A stretch of DNA of 64,000 nucleotides from Vibrio breoganii (GCF_001677275.1 NZ_CP016178.1:434001-498000); one strand, 5' to 3'; positions 28,291 to 36,921 are shown, numbered from the stretch's first letter. The notes: generated by a model from the letters alone, not told the origin. A program made the numbers and translations.

Positions 28291-29049
28291 TTAGAATGAG
28301 TAAGCGACACCAATACGTGTTCTTAGTTGGCGGTCATCGCTTGTTGAGCCCGCACCTTTAACATTCCAGAATTCCATGTATGGGCGGATGTCGCCAATTT
28401 GGTAACCGATGATGCCACCGATATCCCAGTTTTCATTGGTGTTGTTATAGAGGCGAACATCATCGTAGTTGTGGATGTAGTTTGCTTCGTAGCTTAGGCG
28501 AAGGTTTTTCAGATCTGGGTTAGAGAATTTGTATGAACCAGTAAGAGTCCATTTCCCTTCTTGGAAAGTTTTACCAGCAGAGGCAACACTTGTGCCATCT
28601 GTAAGAGTTCGGTTGCCGTTGCTATCGCTATCTGAATACTCTCTGAACTCATGGCGGTAACGAAGAGCAGTAGTTAGGCCAAAGCTTGATTTGTACCCCA
28701 CACGTAGTTGTGGTTTATAAGTCGTTCTTTCATTACCAAACGTGATTGGCATACCAGGCTGTATGTACCACTGCTTGTTGATGTCGTAGCGAATACCCCA
28801 ATCAAACTCAGAATCACCACGAGTCATTTGGTTCCAAAAGTCTGTGTTGTCACTACTTTGGAACTTCTGTTCAACGCTAAAGTAAAGTTTTGTCTTGTCT
28901 GCAATGTTTACAGACTCACCAATCTTAATACGCTGCGCGTAGGTCTTTTCATCGTGTTTGTATTCTGCGCGGTAGTCAAGTGAACCGGCGCTAACTGAGC
29001 CTGCGAAAAGAGATGCGGCCACTACTAATGCGATTTTAGTGTTTTTCAT
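28291..29049 (-). CDS. KdgM-like porin, second clade
   Basis: Outer-membrane porin of 252 aa: signal peptide ending in GSVSAGS, then LDYRAEYKHDEKTYAQRIKIG, the strand WYIQPGMPITFG and a terminal VAYSF. AAAGGAAA precedes the ATG. It is the first gene of a porin plus modular-lipoprotein unit, repeated by 33226/31275. Operator and CRP-like site precede it. It probably admits alginate oligomers released by the surface lyases. Confidence 0.88.
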   Translation of the reverse strand: MKNTKIALVVAASLFAGSVSAGSLDYRAEYKHDEKTYAQRIKIGESVNIADKTKLYFSVEQKFQSSDNTDFWNQMTRGDSEFDWGIRYDINKQWYIQPGMPITFGNERTTYKPQLRVGYKSSFGLTTALRYRHEFREYSDSDSNGNRTLTDGTSVASAGKTFQEGKWTLTGSYKFSNPDLKNLRLSYEANYIHNYDDVRLYNNTNENWDIGGIIGYQIGDIRPYMEFWNVKGAGSTSDDRQLRTRIGVAYSF

Positions 29050-29091
29050 GGAATTTAATTTTCCTTTGAGTAAGTCTGATGTCTTGCCTTA

Positions 29092-29147
29092 ATGTATGAC
29101 AAATAGTTTATTGGAATGGATTCCTAGAAACTGTGACGAAGGTACAG
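29092..29147 (-). promoter_or_regulatory. Porin promoter: operator and CRP-like site
   Basis: ATGTATGACAA at 29092-29102 and TGTGA-N6-TACAG at 29132-29147, centres 42 bp apart; a possible -10 TAAACT on the minus strand lies at 29105-29110. Confidence 0.65.
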
Positions 29148-29738
29148 ATTACTATTCAGATGGCCGTTTTATAAAAAGAAATGAGATGGAGATCTCAGAA
29201 AATACCCTTGTTTTGGCCGAAAAAGATGTCGAGCTTCATGTTTTTTAGTGGGTTTATTTTCTGTTTTTGGTTTTTATTTGGGTTTTTATGCGACATATTT
29301 CACATATTTAGGGGTAAACACCAGCACTTAGGGTTCCTGTTATTATGAGCGCACTTTATGTGCAATTGATTGCTCTTGGGGGCGATTGTTTGGGCGCTTT
29401 GATACATAAATTTCAGATGCTCTTTTCTTTATATACCAGCGAAGCTTGAAGATAGAACGGTTATCTATACTTAGAGATAAGTATGATGATTTGTAATAAT
29501 TACTTACAATTTAATCCCTCGATAAATCATACAATTAATGATTTGGAAGGTGCTAGATTAGATTTTCGTTCATGATTTTACCGTTTTGAAGCTTCGACAC
29601 TTCTTATTGGTGAGGGAAGTTTACTAACCAATGGCAAAGATATAGCTGTAGTTTGAAACGGAAAATAGGACTCTATACTTGTTTAAACAATACTCAGGCA
29701 GTTGTCACATAGAATTTGGGAGGTGAGGAAGTGAGGAT
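29148..29738. other. Intergenic region left of the IS3 element
   Basis: No gene. An extended dyad, TTGTAATAATTACTTACAA at 29491-29509, resembles two operator half-sites with wider spacing. The IS3-family element starts at the right edge. Confidence 0.4.
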
Positions 29739-29810
29739 AGAAGTGGACCCCAATGGTTGGACACATAAGCTAATTCCTTAAGTGGTTGATCCAGCTCATG
29801 CTGCGTATCT

Positions 29811-30665
29811 CTACCTGCCGAAGTAGGCTTCATCAGGGGTAAGGTTATTGAGTCCCTGATGGTTACGCTCCTCATTATAAAACACCATGTAGTAACCGAT
29901 TTCAAGTTCGGCTTCACGGGGCGTGGTGTAAGCTTTTAAGTAAATCTCCTCATATTTCAGGCTTCGCCATAATCGTTCGATGAAAACGTTGTCGATCCAA
30001 CGACCTTTCCCATCCATGCTGATCCGTACATTATGGTCAATTAACTTCTGTGTGAACTCAGTGCTGGTAAACTGACTGCCTTGATCTGAGTTGAAGATAT
30101 CGGGTGGCCCGTAGTGCTTAAGCGCTTCTTCAAGAGCTTCGATACAAAAGCTAGTATCCATGGTGTTAGATAACCGCCAAGACAGTACCTTACGGCTATA
30201 CCAATCGATGATAGCAACAAGGTAGAGGAACCCTTTAGCCATCGGGACATACGTGATATCAATTGCCCACGCTTGGTTGGGGTAAGTAACTTCTATGTCA
30301 CGCAATAGGTAGGGATAAACCTTGTGTGCTTTATTCGCCAGTGTCGTTTTTGGCTTGGGATAAATCGCTCCAATGCCCATGTCACGCATGATTCGAACGA
30401 TACGCTTGCGATTAACCTTATGGCCTTTTTTAGCTAGCTCAGTACGAACACGCCTACTGCCCATGAACGGATACTGAAGGTGAATTTCGTCAATCATACG
30501 GCGCAATTCAATCTCCTCAGCAGAAAGTCCGATGGGCTGGTAATAAGCGGTAGAGCGAGCAATATTGAGAAGCTCGCACTGGCGCTTTATCGGTAGTTGG
30601 GTGGATTTATCCAGCGAACTCTTTCGCTGTGCTCGATCTAACGATCGAGCACTTTCGCCAAAAAA
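29811..30665 (-). CDS. IS3-family transposase OrfB (expressed by -1 frameshift)
   Basis: DDE integrase-type transposase. The catalytic residues are in AIDITYVP (Asp), NSDQGSQFTS (Asp) and FIERLWRSLK (Glu). The HTH_21 region MGSRRVRTELAKKGHKVNRK is intact. Its frame has no good start of its own upstream of 30506 and is open back to 30665, where the T-run GATTTTTTGG allows a -1 shift from OrfA. The fused OrfAB is the likely transposase. The C-terminal GLNNLTPDEAYFGR is complete. Confidence 0.88.
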   Translation of the reverse strand, partial: FFGESARSLDRAQRKSSLDKSTQLPIKRQCELLNIARSTAYYQPIGLSAEEIELRRMIDEIHLQYPFMGSRRVRTELAKKGHKVNRKRIVRIMRDMGIGAIYPKPKTTLANKAHKVYPYLLRDIEVTYPNQAWAIDITYVPMAKGFLYLVAIIDWYSRKVLSWRLSNTMDTSFCIEALEEALKHYGPPDIFNSDQGSQFTSTEFTQKLIDHNVRISMDGKGRWIDNVFIERLWRSLKYEEIYLKAYTTPREAELEIGYYMVFYNEERNHQGLNNLTPDEAYFGR

Positions 30666-30919
30666 TCATTTTCCATGGTCAATTGACCGATCTTAGCGTG
30701 GAGTTTGTCCACTTCTTCAGAATTGTCTTTGCCCAACTGACTTTCAGAGGCAAAGATCATGGCTGCATTTTCAAGCAGCTCTTTCTTCCATGTTGAGATC
30801 TGGTTGGGATGCAGGTTGTACTTCTGTGCTAACTCAGCGACAGTTTTATCACCTTTAGCGGCAGCCAATGCCACCTTAGCTTTAAATTCGGGAGAGTGGT
30901 TTCTGCGTTTTCTAGTCAT
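30638..30919 (-). CDS. IS3-family OrfA, HTH protein
   Basis: Small DNA-binding protein of 93 aa with the HTH_Tnp_1 pattern HSPEFKAKVALAAAKGDKT and a leucine-zipper-like C-terminus (VDKLHAKIGQLTMENDFLAK). It ends in an overlap with the OrfB frame, the usual IS3 arrangement for programmed frameshifting. Confidence 0.88.
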   Translation of the reverse strand: MTRKRRNHSPEFKAKVALAAAKGDKTVAELAQKYNLHPNQISTWKKELLENAAMIFASESQLGKDNSEEVDKLHAKIGQLTMENDFLAKVLDR

Positions 30920-31221
30920 AATCTGCTCCAGTATTTCTGGGTACTATCAAAACAGATCAATCACTTAAAGTCATGTCCGAAAATCGGGGACCACTTCTGG
31001 ATACAAAAGACTTTGCAGTCAATATGTTTGTTATTGTTGATTTTTAGAGCGTAGGTGAGACTCAAGTAGTTTGCTTTTATATGCGTGCGTTTCGCTGTTT
31101 AATGAGGCAGGTTGAAGGTGTGTGATTTTACAGCAGGCGAGGATACTATAATTTGAAGTCTGAATGTGAAAGCTAGTTGTGTGGCTTGCAATGAAAGGTT
31201 TAAAACTATTCGTTAGCATCA

Positions 31222-31251
31222 ATAAAAAGCCATAGCAGATGCTATGGCTTT
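31222..31251 (-). terminator. Terminator of the LamG lipoprotein gene
   Basis: On the minus strand AAAGCCATAGCA pairs with TGCTATGGCTTT, followed by a T-run. It is nearly the same as the hairpin at 26872, showing the two modules are copies. Confidence 0.85.
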
Positions 31252-31274
31252 GTTTTCCAAATATGCTTTGTTGT

Positions 31275-33146
31275 CTAGTTAGTAGTAAAACCAAACTCAG
31301 CAGCTCGAAGTGCAACTTCTTCAGCAGTTAGCACATCGTTAAAGAATGCTGCGTTATCAAGTGCGCCTTCAAGGTTTTTCTGAGATGAGTTTGAACCACC
31401 ACCAACATATACCTTGTCACCATCTTTAGTGTTAGGAACAAAAGTTAGATCGCCACCAGTACCCTCTTCAACGCCGTTGACGTAAACCTTAGCAGTGCCG
31501 TTATCAAACGTTGCTACAACATGCATGAATTCGCCATTTGCAACAGTTGTTTCAGCTTCTACCGATGAGCTACCTGAACCATCGTAAATGCGTAGTTTAG
31601 GTTTTAAAGAGCTCTTATCAATGATTAACTTGTAACCCTTGTTGCTATCAGTGTTCTCTAAAAGCTGTAGGTCTTGGCTAAAGCCAGGGTTGAATGTTAC
31701 ATCGTCAATACTGAAGACGATTTCCATTGAAAACGTACCGTCAGTAAATGCAAGTGGATCCGAAGTTCCTTCCATTGCAGTGTAGTAATATCCGTAGGTG
31801 CCTGAAGTCAGCGATTGTGTAGTATGAACTGCACCATCGACTTCTACTGCGCCATCAGTTATCACTTTAGGATTATCGCTATCTTTACTGATCGTAAGAG
31901 ATTTGCTACCGATAACTGCACCACCATCAACTGCTGAGAAATCCCATGCGAAGTCAGCTACTGGAAAGTCTGGATCTGGAGTTGGTTCTGGATCAGGCTC
32001 TGGAGTAGGCTCTGGCTCTTCACCTGTTGCACTAACAACCACAGCTTCAGAACTGTTGTTGTTATATGGGTTACCAGATAGGTCTTGGCCGATAGCGTAA
32101 CCGTCAAAGTTATCTTCGAATACTAGCTCTTCATTTGCACCTTCAATGTTATAAACCTTGAAGTTATCAGCAAGTAGTTCAAAGTGTGTTGTATTGCTGT
32201 TGTCACCCATTTTAAGAGCAATTACTTGTACTGGAGTATTATCAGCCGCGTACGGGAAAGGACCATATGTAGTGTCGTTGACAGAGAAAGAGTACTCATC
32301 GTTACCCCATTCAACTTCAACAGCAAGATCTTCACCCAATGTATAAGTACCGATCGCATCAGATAGTTGTGGCTTTCCACCTTCGATAGTGTTTGAACGG
32401 TAGAAGATTTCGCCATTATTGAATACTGCTTCACCGTACAACTGCGCATTACCTGTGCCAGAAGCGTAAAGCGTGATGTAAGCGTTGTTGCCGTCTTCAT
32501 CTTCTACTTGCTCAGTATCTTCATGCTTTTGATAGATCAAGTCTACTGTGATTTTACCGCTAGCTATTTGATCTACCGGCACGTCAGTTGATGAGTCAGC
32601 AAGTTTCAGGCGAAGCTCACCCGTATCATCACTTTTTGTATCTAGAATCTGAACAAGGTTGTTAAAACCAGCTTCAGCATTCGCTGCTGCAACTGCCGCT
32701 TTAACTTCTTCAGTTTGATCGTCAGTACCGTTTAGAACACCTACTGTATCCGTATCAATGGTGATATTTCCATCGACAACTTCAAATTGGCCTGTAGCCT
32801 TAGTTGGGTTTCCTTCAGCGTCATAGTAGGTGAAAGTAACTACACCGTCTTCTTCGCTATAGGTTTCTGTAAGAATTACATAGGTACCAAGGACAGTATC
32901 TGACGTGTTATCGGTGTAGTATTTTTGATTTTCGCCATCAAAAACGTAAATGTTTGGAAGGTCAGTAGATTGAGTTGAAGCGCTAGATGCAGCTTCAAAA
33001 TTCCAGTAAGGACCTACTAGGTCAGAAGTTGGGGTTGTTGGTGTTGTGCCGCTATCGCCACCAGAATCTGGGCCGACATCAAAGTCACAGCCAAACAAAA
33101 ATGTTGCTGAAATTGCTACTGCAATCGCTGATTTAGAAATTTCCAT
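31275..33146 (-). CDS. Modular lipoprotein with LamG-like domains, function unknown
   Basis: Unrecognised lipoprotein of 623 aa. Signal to LFGC (Cys20), then Asp and a Gly/Ser/Thr/Pro linker to about 42. Residues 43-140 are related to the same part of the protein at 26967. Residues about 190-375 look like a concanavalin-type beta-sandwich. A Glu-Pro/Asp-Pro linker (376-396) leads to a LamG-like domain (about 400-620, with FMHVVATFDNGTAKVYVNG). No catalytic motif is evident, so polysaccharide binding is most likely. It lies 80 bp after the porin at 33226 and is probably co-transcribed. Confidence 0.6.
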   Translation of the reverse strand: MEISKSAIAVAISATFLFGCDFDVGPDSGGDSGTTPTTPTSDLVGPYWNFEAASSASTQSTDLPNIYVFDGENQKYYTDNTSDTVLGTYVILTETYSEEDGVVTFTYYDAEGNPTKATGQFEVVDGNITIDTDTVGVLNGTDDQTEEVKAAVAAANAEAGFNNLVQILDTKSDDTGELRLKLADSSTDVPVDQIASGKITVDLIYQKHEDTEQVEDEDGNNAYITLYASGTGNAQLYGEAVFNNGEIFYRSNTIEGGKPQLSDAIGTYTLGEDLAVEVEWGNDEYSFSVNDTTYGPFPYAADNTPVQVIALKMGDNSNTTHFELLADNFKVYNIEGANEELVFEDNFDGYAIGQDLSGNPYNNNSSEAVVVSATGEEPEPTPEPDPEPTPDPDFPVADFAWDFSAVDGGAVIGSKSLTISKDSDNPKVITDGAVEVDGAVHTTQSLTSGTYGYYYTAMEGTSDPLAFTDGTFSMEIVFSIDDVTFNPGFSQDLQLLENTDSNKGYKLIIDKSSLKPKLRIYDGSGSSSVEAETTVANGEFMHVVATFDNGTAKVYVNGVEEGTGGDLTFVPNTKDGDKVYVGGGSNSSQKNLEGALDNAAFFNDVLTAEEVALRAAEFGFTTN

Positions 33147-33225
33147 ATAACTTCTCTCTTTTCACGTTAGTAATAGAACGGGCGACTCCGTGTTACCCGT
33201 TCTAATTTTGTTTAATTAGTTGTTA

Positions 33226-33990
33226 TTAGAACGCGTACTTTAGACCGATACGTGTTCTTAGCTGGCGGTTGTCTTCTGCAGAAGAACCTTGGTCAACTGT
33301 CCAGAATTCCATGTATGGGCGGAAGTTATCGATCTGGTAACCAACGATTACGCCTAGATCCCATTCCCAATCTTCATTGTTTGCTTTACGTTCGTTTTCG
33401 TAGCTCTTAACGTAGTTAGCTTCGTAGCTCAGCTTCAGGTTCTTAAAAGTTGGGTTTGAAAATTTGTACGAACCAGTAAGAGTCCACTTACCTTGTTGTA
33501 AGGTTTTATCAGCACGGTCGACTTGATTGCCGTCCGTATCAGTAAATGTGCCGCCATCGCTAGTGTAATCTTGGAACTCGTGACGGTAACGAAGTGCAGT
33601 AGTTAGACCAAAGCCTGCCTTGTAACCCACACGGAATTGAGGTTTGTAGGTAGTCTTAGTTGATGCGAAAGTAATTGGCATACCTGGTTGTAACCACCAG
33701 CCACCATCAAGAGCGTAACGAACACCCCAATCAAACTCAGAGTCACCACGTGATGTGTTGTTCCAGAAATCTACTGAACCATCATCATTTGATTCACTTT
33801 GCCATTTTTGCTCAATGCTGAAGTAAAGTTTTGCTGGATCAGAGATTTTTACACTTGAACCAATCTTTGCACGGTGAGCCCATTTCTCATCATCGTGTTT
33901 GTATTCTGTGCGGTAATCTAAAGTACCTGCGCTTGCTGCGCCTGCGAAAAGTGTGGCTACCACTGCCAGTGCAATTTTATTGTTTTTCAT
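33226..33990 (-). CDS. KdgM-like porin, second clade
   Basis: Outer-membrane porin of 254 aa: signal ending in GAASAGT, LDYRTEYKHDDEKWAHRAKIG, WWLQPGMPITFA and a terminal LKYAF. Closest to the copies at 24769 and 28291. It heads the second porin plus lipoprotein unit. The operator and CRP-like site stand before it at the same spacing as at the other copies. Role as an alginate oligomer channel is inferred from family and context. Confidence 0.88.
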   Translation of the reverse strand: MKNNKIALAVVATLFAGAASAGTLDYRTEYKHDDEKWAHRAKIGSSVKISDPAKLYFSIEQKWQSESNDDGSVDFWNNTSRGDSEFDWGVRYALDGGWWLQPGMPITFASTKTTYKPQFRVGYKAGFGLTTALRYRHEFQDYTSDGGTFTDTDGNQVDRADKTLQQGKWTLTGSYKFSNPTFKNLKLSYEANYVKSYENERKANNEDWEWDLGVIVGYQIDNFRPYMEFWTVDQGSSAEDNRQLRTRIGLKYAF

Positions 33991-34031
33991 GGGGAGATTT
34001 ACCCTTTTTGTCCGTTTGAGTAATTGACTTA

Positions 34032-34087
34032 ATGTATGACAATTAGTTTATGGTAACACTTGGTTACAAACTGTGACGTAAGTACAA
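34032..34087 (-). promoter_or_regulatory. Porin promoter: operator and CRP-like site
   Basis: ATGTATGACAA at 34032-34042 and TGTGA-N6-TACAA at 34072-34087, centres 42 bp apart, with a possible -10 TAAACT on the minus strand at 34045-34050. Confidence 0.65.
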
Positions 34088-34503
34088 TTTGATGCTCAGT
34101 GTTCAAGCGCATAAAAAAAAGTGAGGGCGATCTCTCAAAATTCGAACGAGATCGGTTAAAAAACAAGCGAATCATTTGCTGTTTTAGAATTTTACAGCTT
34201 AACTTTTGTCTTTTTTGAACTTTTCGAGGGGTTTTTGAGATGAAAACTCGAATCTAAACTGGGTTTTCAACTCTTATTTGTAACGGTCTGTTGCTATTTG
34301 TGAGCGAAATGTCATTTGAAAAAGATGAAATTTGGCATTGTTGATTGAGAATTTTGGAGGGGGAGTTTGTTAGGCCAAGAGTTATAAAAGAATACAATTG
34401 GTGAATATTGATGAGGTAAATTGATTCATAGTAGTAATACAAGAAGTAGTAAAGGGGCAGTTTATTGAAGATTAATCCGAGTTTCTCAAGACAATAGGCG
34501 TTG
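34088..34503. other. Intergenic region
   Basis: AT-rich DNA between the porin promoter and the end of the deacetylase gene. No gene, repeat or strong terminator was recognised. Confidence 0.35.
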
Positions 34504-35292
34504 CTATCTAGATAGGAAATTGAAACCAACAGACTCTATATCATTGCCACCCAACCATTTTTTTAGCTCAACAGACGTCAATATCTCTAATTCCTTCTCT
34601 CTGAGAGATACATAGCTAGATAGTGTTTGCAAAGTACTATCTTGTTTATAACCCGGATGGCACATGAATTCGACGCAGCTTACTTGTGAGTTCGCTTTGT
34701 GTGCTAATAATCGGTTTTTAAGCCATTCCAAGCTTACACTTTCATCATAAAAGCCAATATCAAATACATCGGGGCAAGGAACTTTTAAACCGTGTTGGCC
34801 TTCGAATACCGCATCTGCACGTCTTACTGGTAGCCCAATGTTATTAGCGAAATGGATAAAAGCATCTTTAAGGGCTGGGTAGACAGCAGCAAAGTGATGA
34901 CTATCTATATGATTGATCTGCAGACCAGACTCTATAGCTAGCCGATATTGAGCTGCAAACTCTCGAGTTATTTGCTCAGAAGAGATGTTCGGCTTTTCTG
35001 TTAGTTCCTTCCTTGTTAGGAAATAGCCGCTATCGTTTACAAGATCGGGAATGAGCTTTGGATCTGAGAGTGGTTTGCCGCTTGTCAAAGTGAGATGCAA
35101 TCCTACCTCTGGGATCGTTCCCTCTTTATATAGGTGTATCGCATGATCAGTACCAGGCTGATTCATCATTATAGTCGTGGACCGCACAATCCCAAATGCC
35201 ATTGCTTTTTGGATGGCGATATTGACTTGCTCGGTTAAGCCAAAGTCGTCGGCATTGAAGATTAGCTTCATTGTTAAGTAATTCGTTGTCAT
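34504..35292 (-). CDS. YdjC/ChbG-family carbohydrate deacetylase
   Basis: Predicted metal-dependent deacetylase of 262 aa. The N-terminal FNADDFGL holds the Asp pair of the family, GLHLTLTSG and NHIDSHHF give the His ligands, and VEFMCHPGY near the C-terminus is also conserved. ChbG removes an acetyl group from chitooligosaccharides in E. coli; here the substrate is unknown. A second ATG at 35271 is possible. No operator of the alginate type is seen upstream. Its place between porin and symporter genes makes an acetylated sugar plausible, but that is inference. Confidence 0.8.
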   Translation of the reverse strand: MTTNYLTMKLIFNADDFGLTEQVNIAIQKAMAFGIVRSTTIMMNQPGTDHAIHLYKEGTIPEVGLHLTLTSGKPLSDPKLIPDLVNDSGYFLTRKELTEKPNISSEQITREFAAQYRLAIESGLQINHIDSHHFAAVYPALKDAFIHFANNIGLPVRRADAVFEGQHGLKVPCPDVFDIGFYDESVSLEWLKNRLLAHKANSQVSCVEFMCHPGYKQDSTLQTLSSYVSLREKELEILTSVELKKWLGGNDIESVGFNFLSR

Positions 35293-35439
35293 CTAGAGGT
35301 CTCAATATACTATCTAAATTGAGGGAGTTTATGAAAAATTCTGTAGCTCTGTGAGGTTATAGGGATTTTGTAGCGATCAGCTTCAAGCTGTCAGCATGTA
35401 TCTTGATCACAACTCGGACTTTAGGGTATCCGTTATGCC

Positions 35440-35520
35440 TGAGTGCTTTTCTCGGCCAGCACTCTGGTCGGGCATCTGTTTCTATAAACGGTCCCCGATA
35501 AAAACCCCCGGGGACGACGT
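35440..35520. repeat. Dispersed palindromic repeat
   Basis: A copy of the CGGCCAGCACTCTGGTCGGG element followed by GTCCCCGAT...CCCGGGGACGACG, the same pair of palindromes as at 15.4 kb. Confidence 0.7.
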
Positions 35521-36039
35521 TTATTAATCAGATGGATATAAAAGTAGTGATCGAATAAGGCATACACTCTGTTAAATCACATTTAGGTCGACTATCAATA
35601 CTTGTGTATGGAAGTCAGGTTGTCAGCTGTGAGTTAAAGCAAGAACTATAGGGGGAAGGTTAGAGTGGAGCACTGCTTTAATAGCCGTTGTTTGAAAAAG
35701 CCCCCCTATCTGAGCGCAATTGCAACGGGTTGCTTGTAGTTGGCCTTTATTTCCTTTGTAACCCAAAGCTGTGCGGATTGGGTGGGCGAGTAGGGCACTA
35801 CTAGAATCCCTACAAATCATTTTTCATTTTCTGTGATATGTCTTACAAATAATTGCGGTTAGATTGTGCCTCATCTGTGAAATCGATCTCATTTCCGTAA
35901 AGTCTAACTTTCATCTGGTGATATTCGCCGCTAATTGTAACTGATGGTATCGTATTGTTATATTTGGTTTTTCTGTCGGGTCGATGATTGACAGGAAGCA
36001 AATTAGGCAATTTTTATTGCTCAAATAGTGTATTTAAAC
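35521..36039. other. Intergenic region with CRP-like dyads
   Basis: No credible gene. TGTGA-N6-TTACA at 35832-35847 and TGTGA-N6-TCTCA at 35876-35891 resemble CRP sites but stand about 190-240 bp before the nearest proposed start site. Confidence 0.35.
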
Positions 36040-36069
36040 TTGCTTTTGTTATTTGTAATACAATATACT
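36040..36069 (+). promoter_or_regulatory. Sigma70 promoter with embedded alginate operator
   Basis: -35 TTGCTT (36040-36045), 18-bp spacer, -10 TATACT (36064-36069). The perfect operator TTGTAATACAA fills the spacer at 36053-36063, so a bound repressor would exclude RNA polymerase. Start expected near 36074-36077. Confidence 0.65.
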
Positions 36070-36073
36070 TATT

Positions 36074-36374
36074 GGGGTCGCAGAGAGCAAAAACGGCATA
36101 CCCTCTAGGGGTTTGCTAGGTTATCAAGTCTGTTTGCTGCACCAATTCAATAGAGGCTTTAAGCGCTATTGAAACAGAATACTAGAAGACAAGACTCAAC
36201 GAGTGTTGCCTTAGTAAACAATTACTAAAGAAAGTGGGTTCGAGGATGGAATCGACTTTTGATAGTGAAGCTCCATAACTACTAATAACAGCCTAAACAT
36301 ACCCTTCTAGTGTTTAGGCTCGGTACACCACCGATTTACCCATAGGCTTTGCACTTGCCTATGGGTTTTTTTTT
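36074..36374 (+). ncRNA. Candidate alginate-responsive small RNA
   Basis: About 300 nt between an operator-bearing promoter and a strong terminator, with no open frame longer than a 10-codon one (36246-36278). Predicted structure includes a hairpin of AGCCTAAACA (36290-36299) with TGTTTAGGCT (36311-36320), a short CGG-CCG hairpin and the terminator stem. It does not match the known RNAs I can recall (tmRNA, 6S, Spot 42, GcvB, Qrr, CsrB). It could act on alginate mRNAs, or be an attenuated leader of the symporter at 36999. Transcription is not shown. Confidence 0.5.
36338..36374 (+). terminator. Strong intrinsic terminator of the candidate small RNA
   Basis: CCCATAGGC pairs exactly with GCCTATGGG over a 9-nt loop, followed by nine T. 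Confidence 0.9.
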
Positions 36375-36921
36375 GCCTTGAATACAGTGCTTCGGTTCGT
36401 AAAGGGCTTTTATCAAAGATTTTGCTTTTCACTATGGGTGCTTCTTTACGTTTGCGGGCCAAATCGTATCCCGAAGTCCTATCTAAACCTTACCTAAATT
36501 TATAACGCTTAGACAAAGAAAGTAGGTAAGTACACTGCTTTAACGTGTTTTTAAGACTCTCTATAAGAGGCTACTTCCAAGCTGCTGGCCCTCAATTGTT
36601 CACTTTTTCTTCTGAGAAAGGTCACTGTGCCATGTCATAACTTCGAATTTTCAATGAAATGGCGGTTCAATTAAGTAGTATTATTTGTATTGAAATGTGT
36701 CATCTGCAACATGTTTGACTTGAGTTTTATTAGCTGCGTTTACTTTGCTTGGGAACATAAGCCTTATGTTCTTATACGCCACGCCTTATATAATGGTGCC
36801 TCAGAAGTATTTAGTTACATTTGTGGGTATTTTGTAGCGATTTATGGGTCTTTTTGCTCTTGATCACTTGTATGATTTAATCTAGAGCTAGTCTTGAGTC
36901 ATGGGTCACATTTATGAAGTA
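36375..36921. other. Intergenic region upstream of the symporter
   Basis: No gene. CACTTGTATGATTTA at 36866-36880 recurs before the sister symporter (39507-39520), so part of the promoter was duplicated with the gene. Confidence 0.4.

Larger units (their letters stand above)
29739..30998 (-). mobile_element. IS3-family insertion sequence
   Basis: About 1.26 kb with imperfect terminal inverted repeats (AGAAGTGGACCCCAATGG on the left; AGAAGTGGTCCCCGAT on the right, reversed). A GGAT directly flanks both ends (29735-29738 and 30999-31002), as a 4-bp target duplication. It carries overlapping orfA and orfB with an intact DDE triad, so it may be active. It inserted between alginate genes without breaking one. 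Confidence 0.85.

Noticed and set aside
29491..29509. Wide dyad TTGTA-N9-TACAA as operator
   Set aside because: Spacing differs from all other sites and it is 440 bp from the nearest porin start.
29744..30993. Alternative IS3 ends starting TG and ending CA
   Set aside because: The flanking AAG and CTT are not a direct repeat, while the slightly longer ends have GGAT on both sides. The alternative cannot be fully excluded.
35623..35820. Minus-strand 65-codon frame
   Set aside because: No ribosome site, odd composition and isolated position; no support as a gene.
35832..35891. Two CRP-like dyads as activators of the candidate small RNA
   Set aside because: They are about 190-240 bp before the proposed start, too far for the usual class I or II position.
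36074..36374. tmRNA, 6S RNA or another housekeeping RNA
   Set aside because: None of the conserved segments I know for those RNAs is present.
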